Shown piece after piece: positions 1 through 8,305 of a stretch of DNA of 64,000 nt. Every line of letters starts with the position of its first letter. Position 1 is the first letter of the stretch. The notes beneath the pieces were generated by a model. The model was not told the DNA's origin and made no database searches. It worked only from the letters and a program-made list of their open reading frames with translations. Location of the stretch: contig NZ_FUXZ01000011.1 of NCBI RefSeq assembly GCF_900167115.1, forward strand, positions 1 to 64,000. The letters run 5' to 3'. The position numbers and the translations under genes are program-made. This DNA is from Eubacterium uniforme (lineage in GTDB: Bacteria > Bacillota > Clostridia > Lachnospirales > Lachnospiraceae).

Positions 1-80
1 GCTGGTTCTTTTGTTATGGGTCGTGACCCTGTTGAGCTCGCGAAGCGTGCGAAATATAAACCACCCGCTATGCGGGTGAG
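1..80 (+). repeat. IS200/IS605-like structured end, possibly from a second element
   Basis: This GC-richer stretch contains a GGGTC-GT-GACCC hairpin (18-29) and a CACCCGC-TAT-GCGGGTG hairpin (62-78). The order GCTGG, GGG...CCCT hairpin, GAGC, AAACCACCC hairpin is the same as in the right end of the element at 706-762. It can be read as the left end of the same IS or as the right end of a related copy lying mostly outside the window. The comparison is by eye. Confidence 0.45.
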
Positions 81-100
81 CGATATATGTTATACAAAAA

Positions 101-158
101 ATCACCTTCCCTTTATAATATAGATGTTCAAGCTATCTTATAAAGAAAGGAAGGTGAT
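101..158 (+). promoter_or_regulatory. Stem-loop sequestering the tnpA Shine-Dalgarno
   Basis: Bases 101-110 (ATCACCTTCC) pair perfectly with 149-158 (GGAAGGTGAT), which includes the ribosome binding site of tnpA. The stem continues with 111-118 (CTTTATAA) against 138-145 (TTATAAAG) after a 3-nt bulge. IS200 transposase is known to be translationally silenced by a 5' leader hairpin, so this is probably the equivalent device. Confidence 0.7.
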
Positions 159-162
159 CAAT

Positions 163-624
163 ATGGCCAATAAGGCTCATAATTTGGCTCACACAAAATG
201 GGTATGCAAATACCACATTGTGTTCACTCCAAAGTATAGACGAAAAGTAATATATAATCAATATAAAACGAGCATAAGAGAAATATTAATAACTCTCTGT
301 AAATTCAAGGGAGTGGAAATAATTGAAGGACATTTAATGCCGGATCATGTTCATATGCTGGTAAGCATACCGCCCAAAATAAGCGTTTCAAGTTTTATGG
401 GATATTTAAAAGGAAAGAGTGCGTTGATGATATTTGATAAACACGCAAATCTGAAATATAAATTTGGAAATAGACATTTTTGGGCAGAAGGTTATTACGT
501 AAGTACGGTAGGATTAAATGAGGCAACAATAAAGAAATACATTCAAGAACAAGAAAAGCATGATATTGCGTTAGATAAGTTGAGTGTAAGAGAATACGAA
601 GACCCTTTTAAGGGTAGCCAGTAA
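163..624 (+). CDS. tnpA: IS200/IS605-family transposase TnpA (Y1 HUH)
   Basis: Single-strand DNA transposase of the Y1/HUH relaxase type, which excises and inserts the element through its hairpin ends. The protein is 153 residues, normal for TnpA. It shows the HUH metal motif in PDHVHMLV and the candidate catalytic tyrosine in KKYIQEQ near the C-terminus. I place the start at 163 (MANKAHNL) because AAGGAAGGTGA lies just upstream; an in-frame ATG at 124 lies inside the leader hairpin and has no ribosome binding site. No tnpB accompanies it. The frame looks intact, so the element may be active. Confidence 0.93.
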   Translation: MANKAHNLAHTKWVCKYHIVFTPKYRRKVIYNQYKTSIREILITLCKFKGVEIIEGHLMPDHVHMLVSIPPKISVSSFMGYLKGKSALMIFDKHANLKYKFGNRHFWAEGYYVSTVGLNEATIKKYIQEQEKHDIALDKLSVREYEDPFKGSQ

Positions 625-762
625 TACAAAAACCCCTTCTAAGGGGTGGCAAAAGCGGCAAAGGCAAGATGGCTTGAACGAAGTGAAAGCCAGCGTCTTT
701 AGGCGCTGGCCGGTAACAAGGGCTTATAGCCCTAGAGCAAACCACCCTTTGGAAGGGTGGTT
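602..762 (+). repeat. Structured right end of the IS element
   Basis: Five hairpins follow one another: ACCCTT/AAGGGT (602-615, inside the end of tnpA), ACCCCTT/AAGGGGT (632-647), GCCAGCG/CGCTGGC (689-710), AGGGCT/AGCCCT (719-733) and ACCACCC/GGGTGGT (741-761). The last is the likely terminal subterminal hairpin recognised by TnpA. The density of stems resembles the omega-RNA-like right ends of TnpB/IscB elements, but no nuclease gene is visible here. Confidence 0.65.
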
Positions 763-766
763 ATGA

Positions 767-1336
767 TTAGTCATTTAATGTCATTGTTATTTCTTTATCT
801 GCTTCTTCTTTAAATTCGTTTACTTTATCCATGTCGATTTGTGGAAGGTTGTCGATTCCTTCTACGCCAAATCTTCTCATAAACTCTTCTGTTGTACCGA
901 AGAGTAATGGACGGCCTGGTGTATCAAGTCTTCCAACTTCACCAACAAGTTCATATTCAACTAACTTGTTAACGGCATGATCGCTTTTTACGCCTCTGAT
1001 TCGTTCAATTTCGCTCTTTGTAACTGGCTGTTTATAAGCGATGATTGAAAGAGTTTCCATTAAAACATCAGTCATAACCTGTCTCTTAGGCTGTTTTGCT
1101 ATTTTAATTAATACGTCATACATCTCAGGCTTTGTACAAAGCTGAATACTTCCATCAAGTTCAATAAGTTTAATTCCTCTATCTTCTGCTTCATACTTTT
1201 CTTTTAATGATTTAAAAGCATCCTTGAATTGTTTATTTGTAATTTCTAAAGCATTTGTTATTTTGCTAATTTCTACTGAATCACCCATTGTGAAAAGTAT
1301 AGCTTCAATAGCTGCCTCTATATTTAAATTATCCAT
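767..1336 (-). CDS. scpB: Segregation and condensation protein ScpB
   Basis: Kleisin-associated winged-helix subunit of the SMC-ScpA-ScpB condensin, which compacts and separates chromosomes. The 189 residues have family length, starting with the AAIEAILF helix, with the central SIIAYKQPVTKSEIERIRG region and the GRPLLFGTT segment typical of ScpB. It lies 105 bp downstream of hflX in the same direction. ScpA, normally just upstream, is not adjacent. The stop codon touches the end of the IS element, so the last residues may have been changed by the insertion. Confidence 0.92.
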   Translation of the reverse strand: MDNLNIEAAIEAILFTMGDSVEISKITNALEITNKQFKDAFKSLKEKYEAEDRGIKLIELDGSIQLCTKPEMYDVLIKIAKQPKRQVMTDVLMETLSIIAYKQPVTKSEIERIRGVKSDHAVNKLVEYELVGEVGRLDTPGRPLLFGTTEEFMRRFGVEGIDNLPQIDMDKVNEFKEEADKEITMTLND

Positions 1337-1441
1337 ATCTAATAATCAGACCTTTCTGTTTTTTAGTCTAAATCAAATTAGGTATATTGTTTCATACACC
1401 ACATAATACTATATCAAATAATTAAATAATGTCAATTCAAA

Positions 1442-2695
1442 TTAAAACTTAATATGCTTTGGCAAATATCCTTCAACATAGATACCATCATCCCTGTAAT
1501 CTTCAGTAATAAGTGTTCCATGTTCTCTTATAATATTAACCTTACCAGCATCCTTATAATCAAGCACAGTACTAATAAACTGCTTTGATTCTTTTAAAAT
1601 ATGTGAAAGAATAGAATCAAGTTCATCAAGTCCAATACCCTGCTTAATTGAAGTTTTAATAATATGATTAGCTCTTAAGTCAACCATCTTAACTTCACTA
1701 GTTAATTTATCAATCTTATTAAAAATTGTAATGATTGGCTTATCCTTAACACCTAAATCATCCAATGTATCATATACAGCTTCAATATGCTTTTCAAAAA
1801 CAGGATTAGCAACATCAACCACATGAATAATAATATCTGAATAAAGAGCTTCTTCAAGAGTACTCCTAAAAGCATCAATAAGATGATGTGGTAACTTTCT
1901 AATAAAACCAACTGTGTCAGTTAAAAGTAACTGCTGTCCATCAGCTAGTTTATGAACTCTTGTAGTAGGATCAAGTGTAGCAAAAAGCTTATCTTCCTCT
2001 AATACTTCAGCATCAGTAATGGTATTTAAAAGAGTTGACTTACCTGCATTTGTGTAACCTACAATTGCACCAACAACCATCCCCTGCTTTTCTCTATTCT
2101 TTCTGGTAACTTCACGATGTTCCTTAATCTCATCAACTTCCTTTTTAAGCTGACTAATTCTATCCCTGATAATACGTCTATCAATTTCAAGTTTCTTTTC
2201 ACCAGGACCTCTTGAGCCTATACCAACTCCACCGCCAACACCGGCTGCAGAACCACCTTGTCTTGATAGATTTCTCATACCTACAAGTCTGGATGAACGA
2301 TACTTAAGCTGAGCAAGTTCAACCTGAATCTTACCTTCCTTAGTTCTAGCTCTTCCAGCAAATATATCAAGAATAATTAAGGTTCTATCCATAACCTTAC
2401 AATCAAGAGCATCCTCAAGATTCTTATATTGAGCTGGACTTAATTCATCATCTGCGATAATTCCATCAGCATCATACATAACAAGAAGCTCTTTTAACTC
2501 TTCAATCTTACCCTTGCCAATGTATGTTCCAGGATGAATTGACTCTCTAGGCTGGATAACTCGACATATAACCTCACCACCACAGGTGTTAGTTAATTCT
2601 TCAAGTTCATCTAAACTATCATCAACATCTTCCTTGCCTAAATCAACAGCAACTAATATGAACTTTTCCTTGTATTCTTCATTTTCATATAACAT
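1442..2695 (-). CDS. hflX: Ribosome-associated GTPase HflX
   Basis: HflX binds the 50S subunit and splits stalled or heat-damaged ribosomes using GTP. The 417 residues contain the N-terminal HflX domain, a glycine-rich linker (GGSAAGVGGGVGIGSRGPGE, about 147-166), and a G domain with G1 GYTNAGKST (about 213-221), G3 DTVGF and G4 NKID. The linker and length are diagnostic. It sits between the ABC exporter genes and scpB, all on the minus strand, with about 55 bp to the exporter. Confidence 0.96.
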   Translation of the reverse strand: MLYENEEYKEKFILVAVDLGKEDVDDSLDELEELTNTCGGEVICRVIQPRESIHPGTYIGKGKIEELKELLVMYDADGIIADDELSPAQYKNLEDALDCKVMDRTLIILDIFAGRARTKEGKIQVELAQLKYRSSRLVGMRNLSRQGGSAAGVGGGVGIGSRGPGEKKLEIDRRIIRDRISQLKKEVDEIKEHREVTRKNREKQGMVVGAIVGYTNAGKSTLLNTITDAEVLEEDKLFATLDPTTRVHKLADGQQLLLTDTVGFIRKLPHHLIDAFRSTLEEALYSDIIIHVVDVANPVFEKHIEAVYDTLDDLGVKDKPIITIFNKIDKLTSEVKMVDLRANHIIKTSIKQGIGLDELDSILSHILKESKQFISTVLDYKDAGKVNIIREHGTLITEDYRDDGIYVEGYLPKHIKF

Positions 2696-2751
2696 ATAAC
2701 TAGTCCTTTAATAACGTTTAAAACATATACTTAGTTCCAAAATACTACTAA

Positions 2752-4656
2752 CTACGCATTTACAATCTTACCAGTATATAACTGATAATACTTACCCTTC
2801 TTACCGATAAGTTCATCATGTGTACCCTGTTCAATAATATGACCATTATCTAAAACCATAATCACATCACTATTACGTACTGTAGAAAGTCTATGAGCAA
2901 TAACAAATGTTGTTCTGCCCTTCATAAGTGAATCCATACCCTTCTGAATAAGTTTTTCTGTTCTAGTATCAATTGAACTTGTTGCTTCATCTAAAATCAA
3001 AACAGGTGGATCAGCAATTGCTGCTCTTGCAATAGCAAGTAACTGTCTCTGTCCCTGTGATAGACTTGCCCCCTGTCCTGAAAGAACAGTATCATATCCT
3101 TGAGGAAGTCTTCTGATGAAGCCGTGAGCATTTGCTAATTTTGCAGCTGCAATAACTTCCTCATCAGTTGCATCTAACTTACCATACTTAATGTTATCTC
3201 TAACTGTACCAGTAAAAAGATGTGTATCCTGTAAAACAATACCAAGGGTGCTTCTCAAATCGTTCTTTTTAATCTTGTTAATATTAATTCCGTCGTATCT
3301 AATCTTACCATCACTAATATCATAGAATCTATTAATAAGATTTGTGATAGTTGTTTTACCTGCACCAGTTGCACCAACAAATGCAATCTTCTGACCTGGT
3401 TTAGCATCTATCTTAATATTGTGTAGAACTGTCTTTCCTTCAACATATCCAAAATCAACATCATCGAAAACAACTGCACCATTCATAGGCTTATATTCAA
3501 TACTTCCATCAGCCTGATGAGTATGCTTCCAAGCCCATAAACCTGTACGTTCTTCACACTCAACTAACTTACCATCAACTTCCTTTGCATTACAGATTTC
3601 AACATAACCATTATCAACTTCAGGTTCAGTATCAAGTAAATCAAAGATACGTTCTGCACCAGCAAGACCCATGATAATCGCATTAAACTGCTGTGAAATC
3701 TGACTTACAGGATGACTAAATGACTTATTAAATGTAAGGAATGTAATAAGTTTACCTGTATCAAGTCCCCAGAAGTGATTAATAGCCATAATACCACCAA
3801 ATACTGCACATAATACATAACTTAAGTTTCCAAGCTGTGCATTAATAGGCATGATGATATTAGCAAATTTATTTGCATTATTTGCACTTTCATATAACTC
3901 ATCATTTAACTTAGTGAATTCTTCAATAGCCTCATCTTCATGACAGAAAACCTTAACAACCTTCTGTCCACTAATCATTTCTTCAATATAACCATTTACT
4001 TTACCAAGATTTTGCTGCTGAGCAATAAAGTTACTTCCACTTTTCATAGCTAAAAACTTAGTAACATTAAATGTTAAAAAGATAATACCAAGTGTAATTG
4101 CTGTAAGAGGCAAACTTAAATAAATCATACATCCAAGTGTAGCTACTACAGTTAAAACAGCTGATATAAGCTGTGTAAAACTTTGACTAATAAGCTGACG
4201 AAGTGTATCAATGTCGTTAGTGTACATAGACATCACATCACCATGTTCCTTACCATCAAAGTAACTTATTGGAAGTTTTTCCATATGTTCAAACATCTCT
4301 ATACGAAGTCGCATTAATGTACCCTGTGTAACATAAATCATAATCTTCGACTGAGCATAAGTTGCCAAAACACCAATTCCATAGAATATGGCAATTGTTC
4401 TAATTGCAGCAATTAATCCTGAAAGGTCAGTACTATGTGCCTTTAACACTGGCTCAATATAATCATTAAAAAGAGTTTCCATAAACATGGTACCTCTTAC
4501 ACTTGCTGCCGTACTAACAAGCAAACATATTCCAACAATAATCATGTGGAATTTGTAATACTTCAAAACATATTTAATAATTCTAGAAAAAGTACCCTTT
4601 TTAACGGTTTTCATAGAGGCTTTTCCCATAGCTAAAGAGTTTCTATTACCTGCCAT
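2752..4656 (-). CDS. ABC exporter half-transporter, catalytic partner
   Basis: Type IV ABC exporter subunit with six membrane helices (about 1-330) and a nucleotide-binding domain. Walker A is GATGAGKT (428-435), the signature is LSQGQ (532-536), Walker B ends in ILDEATS with the catalytic Glu about 557, and the switch His lies in AHRLS (about 588). A roughly 45-residue insertion (about 351-395, containing GLWAWKHTHQ) separates membrane and ATPase domains. The gene starts 2 bp after the stop of its partner, so the two are probably co-translated as a heterodimer of the TM287/288 or LmrCD type. Its non-canonical signature would face the partner's degenerate site. The substrate cannot be read from sequence; drugs or lipids are usual. 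Confidence 0.93.
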   Translation of the reverse strand: MAGNRNSLAMGKASMKTVKKGTFSRIIKYVLKYYKFHMIIVGICLLVSTAASVRGTMFMETLFNDYIEPVLKAHSTDLSGLIAAIRTIAIFYGIGVLATYAQSKIMIYVTQGTLMRLRIEMFEHMEKLPISYFDGKEHGDVMSMYTNDIDTLRQLISQSFTQLISAVLTVVATLGCMIYLSLPLTAITLGIIFLTFNVTKFLAMKSGSNFIAQQQNLGKVNGYIEEMISGQKVVKVFCHEDEAIEEFTKLNDELYESANNANKFANIIMPINAQLGNLSYVLCAVFGGIMAINHFWGLDTGKLITFLTFNKSFSHPVSQISQQFNAIIMGLAGAERIFDLLDTEPEVDNGYVEICNAKEVDGKLVECEERTGLWAWKHTHQADGSIEYKPMNGAVVFDDVDFGYVEGKTVLHNIKIDAKPGQKIAFVGATGAGKTTITNLINRFYDISDGKIRYDGININKIKKNDLRSTLGIVLQDTHLFTGTVRDNIKYGKLDATDEEVIAAAKLANAHGFIRRLPQGYDTVLSGQGASLSQGQRQLLAIARAAIADPPVLILDEATSSIDTRTEKLIQKGMDSLMKGRTTFVIAHRLSTVRNSDVIMVLDNGHIIEQGTHDELIGKKGKYYQLYTGKIVNA

Positions 4657-4658
4657 AA

Positions 4659-6404
4659 CTATCTACCTCCCTCATCAAAATCGCCACTTCCAGCTGTCTG
4701 AGATTCAAATACATCCTTGTAAATCTCATTACCTGCTAGCAATTCATCATGTGTTCCAAAACCATTAACCTTACCTTCATCCATAATTATTATCCTATCG
4801 CAGTTCATAATACTTGAAACTCTCTGCGCAATAATAATCTTAGTTGTTCCAGGTATACTTTCAGCAAATGCTTTTCTAATCTTTTCATCAGTATTAGTAT
4901 CAACAGCACTTGTTGAATCATCAAGAATTAACACCTTAGGATTTTTAAGTAAGGCTCTAGCAATACAAAGTCTCTGTCTCTGACCACCTGAAACATTACT
5001 ACCACCTTGCTCTAGTAAAGTTTCATAGCCATCTTCCATCTTCTCGATAAATTCATCAGCACATGCCATTTTACATGCTTCCTTACATTCATCAAGAGTA
5101 GCATCCTTTTTACCCCATCTTAAATTATCAAGAATAGTACCCTTAAATAATACATTCTTCTGTAAAACAACAGATACTTCATTTCTTAAAACTTCTAAAT
5201 CATAATTTCTAACATCAACTCCACCTAAAGAAACTGAGCCTTCTGTTACATCATATAATCTACTAATAAGGTTAACTAAACTTGTTTTAGCACTACCTGT
5301 ACTACCTAAAATACCAATAACTTCACCACTATTAATCTTAAGATTAATATCTTCTAATACGTTATCAGTTGCATCTTTATTATATTTAAAACAAACATCT
5401 TTAAATTCAATAGAACCATCTTTAACTTCCATAACAGGATTCTCTGGATTAACAATATCAGGTTCTTCATTAAGTATCTCAGCAATTCTTTCAGCACTTG
5501 CAAGACTGATTGAAATCATAACAAATACCATTGAAAGAATCATAAGACTAACTAATATATTCATACAATAAGCTAAAAGATTTGCAAGATCACCTTCCGA
5601 TAAATCCTTAACCACAATCATCTTTGCACCAAAGAATGAAATAAGTAAAATACAAACATATGTAGTTAACTGCATAAGCGGCATATTAAATACAACTATA
5701 CTTTCTGCCTTTACAAACATCTTATAAACATTCTCTGAAGCCTTAATGAATTTTGATTTTTCATAATCTTCACGTACATATGCCTTAACAACTCTAATTG
5801 CAGTAACATTCTCCTGAACTGAATTATTAAGTTCATCATACTTCTTAAAAACCTGTTCAAAATACTTCATTGCTAACTTAGCAATAATAAATAAAATCAC
5901 CGATAAGAAAATAACTGCAACTAAATAAATACTTGCAAGTTTTGGAGAGATTGTAAAAGAAAATACCATGGCAACAATTAAAACCATAGGTCCTCTCGTA
6001 CACATTCTAAGAATCATCTGATATGAGTTCTGAATGTTAGTTACATCAGTGGTCATACGTGTAACAATACCTGCTGTTGAGAACTTATCAATATTAGAAA
6101 AACTAAATGTCTGAACTTTCCCATACATTGCCTTTCTAACATTTTTAGCAAGACCAGCTGATGCCTTTGCACCAAATACACCACCTAAGCTTCCTCCTGC
6201 CAAACTTATTAATGCAAGTATTACCATTAATACTCCCATCATATATATATGTGTCATGTCATCTTTTTTAATTCCATTATCAATTATTGATCCCATACAT
6301 CTAGGAATAAGCATTTCGGCTATAACTTCAACAATAATTGATACCGGCGTTAATATAGATGCCATCTTATATTCTTTAATTTGTGCCCCTATTGTTTTTA
6401 GCAT
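4659..6404 (-). CDS. ABC exporter half-transporter, degenerate-site partner
   Basis: Type IV ABC exporter subunit, 581 residues, with an N-terminal six-helix membrane domain and a C-terminal ATPase. Walker A is GSTGSAKT (367-374), with Ala where Gly is usual. The signature is VSGGQ (about 471). Walker B is LILDDSTSA, with Asp replacing the catalytic Glu (about 496), and the switch loop has Gln instead of His (AQRVS, about 527). These replacements define the non-hydrolytic site of asymmetric heterodimeric exporters. It is the first gene of the pair; a terminator hairpin just upstream separates it from the CarD-like gene. Confidence 0.93.
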   Translation of the reverse strand: MLKTIGAQIKEYKMASILTPVSIIVEVIAEMLIPRCMGSIIDNGIKKDDMTHIYMMGVLMVILALISLAGGSLGGVFGAKASAGLAKNVRKAMYGKVQTFSFSNIDKFSTAGIVTRMTTDVTNIQNSYQMILRMCTRGPMVLIVAMVFSFTISPKLASIYLVAVIFLSVILFIIAKLAMKYFEQVFKKYDELNNSVQENVTAIRVVKAYVREDYEKSKFIKASENVYKMFVKAESIVVFNMPLMQLTTYVCILLISFFGAKMIVVKDLSEGDLANLLAYCMNILVSLMILSMVFVMISISLASAERIAEILNEEPDIVNPENPVMEVKDGSIEFKDVCFKYNKDATDNVLEDINLKINSGEVIGILGSTGSAKTSLVNLISRLYDVTEGSVSLGGVDVRNYDLEVLRNEVSVVLQKNVLFKGTILDNLRWGKKDATLDECKEACKMACADEFIEKMEDGYETLLEQGGSNVSGGQRQRLCIARALLKNPKVLILDDSTSAVDTNTDEKIRKAFAESIPGTTKIIIAQRVSSIMNCDRIIIMDEGKVNGFGTHDELLAGNEIYKDVFESQTAGSGDFDEGGR

Positions 6405-6456
6405 AATCCCTCCTTATTTTTACTATATTAACCCTTCATCTTTTACAACAAGAAAT

Positions 6457-6479
6457 AAAACTCGGAAATTCCGAGTTTT
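6457..6479 (-). terminator. Terminator after the CarD-like gene
   Basis: AAAACTCGGA and TCCGAGTTTT form a compact hairpin with T-rich sequence on both sides. It lies between the stop at 6486 and the exporter start at 6404. Confidence 0.75.
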
Positions 6480-6485
6480 GTTTCT

Positions 6486-6983
6486 TTAGCCATCAATTCG
6501 CGAAATTACATAGTTTTCAACATCCTTCTTTTCAATGTGAAGTGCTATTGCTAATTCACCATATAACTTCTCGCTTGCCATTTTAAAATACTTATCATCG
6601 CTGTTTGTAACTTTCTTACCATGTGCCTTTCGATCAAGTTTCACATTATAAAGAGTCTTAATCGTACGCACAATTTCTTTCAAATCGCAACTGTTTAAAG
6701 ATTTCTTATACTTTTCCTCACAAACCTTATCACTTCGCTCGTTATAAGGCTCAATGTCCTTGATTTCATTAATCAATTCCTCAGCCTCTATGTTCGTGAT
6801 AATAGGCCTAATAACAACCTTATCATTATCTATTGGTGTATAAATCTTACTACTCATATAAACTGGTGATAATGTGTAGTAGTCTACGTTATTAGGTATT
6901 CCAGGAATATCAAGCTTTCCCACAGCTTCCACCTTACATACTCCACTGTTTCCGTAAATAATATAATCTCCAATTTCGAACAT
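6486..6983 (-). CDS. CarD/CdnL-family transcription regulator
   Basis: CarD-like proteins bind the RNA polymerase beta subunit through an N-terminal Tudor-like domain and tune open-complex stability. This 165-residue protein begins with the typical FEIGDYIIYGNSGVCKVEAVG strand pattern, followed by YYTLSPVY and the VVIRPIIT region, and ends with a helical C-terminal domain. Length and layout match the Firmicute family. It is transcribed alone: a terminator follows it, and the gene upstream is 77 bp away. Its target promoters cannot be inferred. Confidence 0.85.
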   Translation of the reverse strand: MFEIGDYIIYGNSGVCKVEAVGKLDIPGIPNNVDYYTLSPVYMSSKIYTPIDNDKVVIRPIITNIEAEELINEIKDIEPYNERSDKVCEEKYKKSLNSCDLKEIVRTIKTLYNVKLDRKAHGKKVTNSDDKYFKMASEKLYGELAIALHIEKKDVENYVISRIDG

Positions 6984-7060
6984 ACAAAACCTTCTTTCAT
7001 ATCATAAACAGCGATAAAGTTATTATAACATATTAAATTTTAAAATGTCATACCTAAATT

Positions 7061-8233
7061 TTATTTTTTTAAATAAGGTCTACTTAAAAGACTTACAAGC
7101 AATGGATAATCAGTATGAATAGGAACAACTTTTTTAGGTCTTAAACTCTTAAGCATAATTCTAAGTTCCTTTCTTGAAGCATGTCCTGAGGTATGCATAA
7201 AATAAGATTTTTTACATACCTTCATAGCTTTATTATAAAAATCAGCTATGTTGCTTTTATAATTTCCCATAAATGGAATTAGATAATCCTGTCTCTCTGA
7301 AAAAATAAATACAGGTTTAAACTTCTTAAATTTATAGATTTCATTTAAACAATTATCATTAATTGAAATTAAATAAACAAAACCTTTTCTTAAAACATCC
7401 TCAGATAACTTAATGTCATCTTCGCATATTATATCTTCGTAGTTATATCTTTCATCTATTTCCTTACCAAATGGTACATACATAGATACCGGTTCAAAAA
7501 TCTTTTTATCTACAAAGAAATTCATACCGTACTTTTTAGCTGCATTATAAAAAGCTGATATTGATTCTGGATCTATCTCAGTTACATAAAAAAAAGCAAA
7601 TTTATTCTTTTTAAAAATCTTTTCAGCCTTAAGTTGCATACCATGTGTTGTAATATCCGGATGTGGATAATCAATAATTCTTGTTCCTTCAGTAATAACC
7701 GTGTCAACATTCCCATCACATGCCATTAATATGTCATGTTTCAAATTCTTATATAAAGTTTTAGCCATATATCCGTGAAGTCTGAAATCTCCTGTATGAA
7801 CAATATTCATATCTGGAGTCTTTACAACATACATAAAACTTCCTAAGGCTGAATGATCAGATAAAAATGGGATAACCTCAATATCCCCAATCTTTATTTT
7901 ATCCCCCTGATTAATTGTAGTTATAAACTCGTCATACTTTGCTGCTCCATCTGGATTTTTATACTGAATATGACGCTTTGTAACAGGAGCCATGTACATA
8001 GGAATTCCCTTAGGTATCAAATGAAATCTTCCTACATGGTCATAATGAAAATGTGTAAAGAAAACAGCATCAATATGATTTCTCTTAAAATCATAATCAA
8101 CCGAACCTATCTTACTTGAAGAAAAAGCATAACCATAATCAAACATTATACTAGTATTTTCATACGTAATAACTGTTACATTTCCACCAACCTGTTTACA
8201 TTTATATCTATTAATTATAGTCTTGCTTGCCAT
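7061..8233 (-). CDS. Metallo-beta-lactamase-fold hydrolase, beta-CASP-like
   Basis: Zinc hydrolase of the MBL superfamily. The metal motif THFHYDHVG lies at about 60-68, followed by HTGDFR and a C-terminal TSGHAS plus PIHTDYP pair that resembles the beta-CASP motifs of RNase J and related nucleases. The 390 residues are shorter than RNase J (about 550), and the region after TEGTRI is variable. A nuclease role is possible but unproven. AGGAGG precedes the start. A terminator separates it from the TPM gene upstream. Confidence 0.75.
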   Translation of the reverse strand: MASKTIINRYKCKQVGGNVTVITYENTSIMFDYGYAFSSSKIGSVDYDFKRNHIDAVFFTHFHYDHVGRFHLIPKGIPMYMAPVTKRHIQYKNPDGAAKYDEFITTINQGDKIKIGDIEVIPFLSDHSALGSFMYVVKTPDMNIVHTGDFRLHGYMAKTLYKNLKHDILMACDGNVDTVITEGTRIIDYPHPDITTHGMQLKAEKIFKKNKFAFFYVTEIDPESISAFYNAAKKYGMNFFVDKKIFEPVSMYVPFGKEIDERYNYEDIICEDDIKLSEDVLRKGFVYLISINDNCLNEIYKFKKFKPVFIFSERQDYLIPFMGNYKSNIADFYNKAMKVCKKSYFMHTSGHASRKELRIMLKSLRPKKVVPIHTDYPLLVSLLSRPYLKK

Positions 8234-8250
8234 ATCATCCTCCTGATTTA

Positions 8251-8282
8251 AAAGGAATTATATTTTACAATATAATTCCTTT
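8251..8282 (-). terminator. Terminator after the TPM-domain gene
   Basis: A perfect 14-bp stem, AAAGGAATTATATT with AATATAATTCCTTT and a 4-nt loop, followed on the minus strand by a short T run. It lies 23 bp beyond the stop at 8306. Confidence 0.75.
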
Positions 8283-8305
8283 CTATAATCATAATTATAT
8301 ATTCT

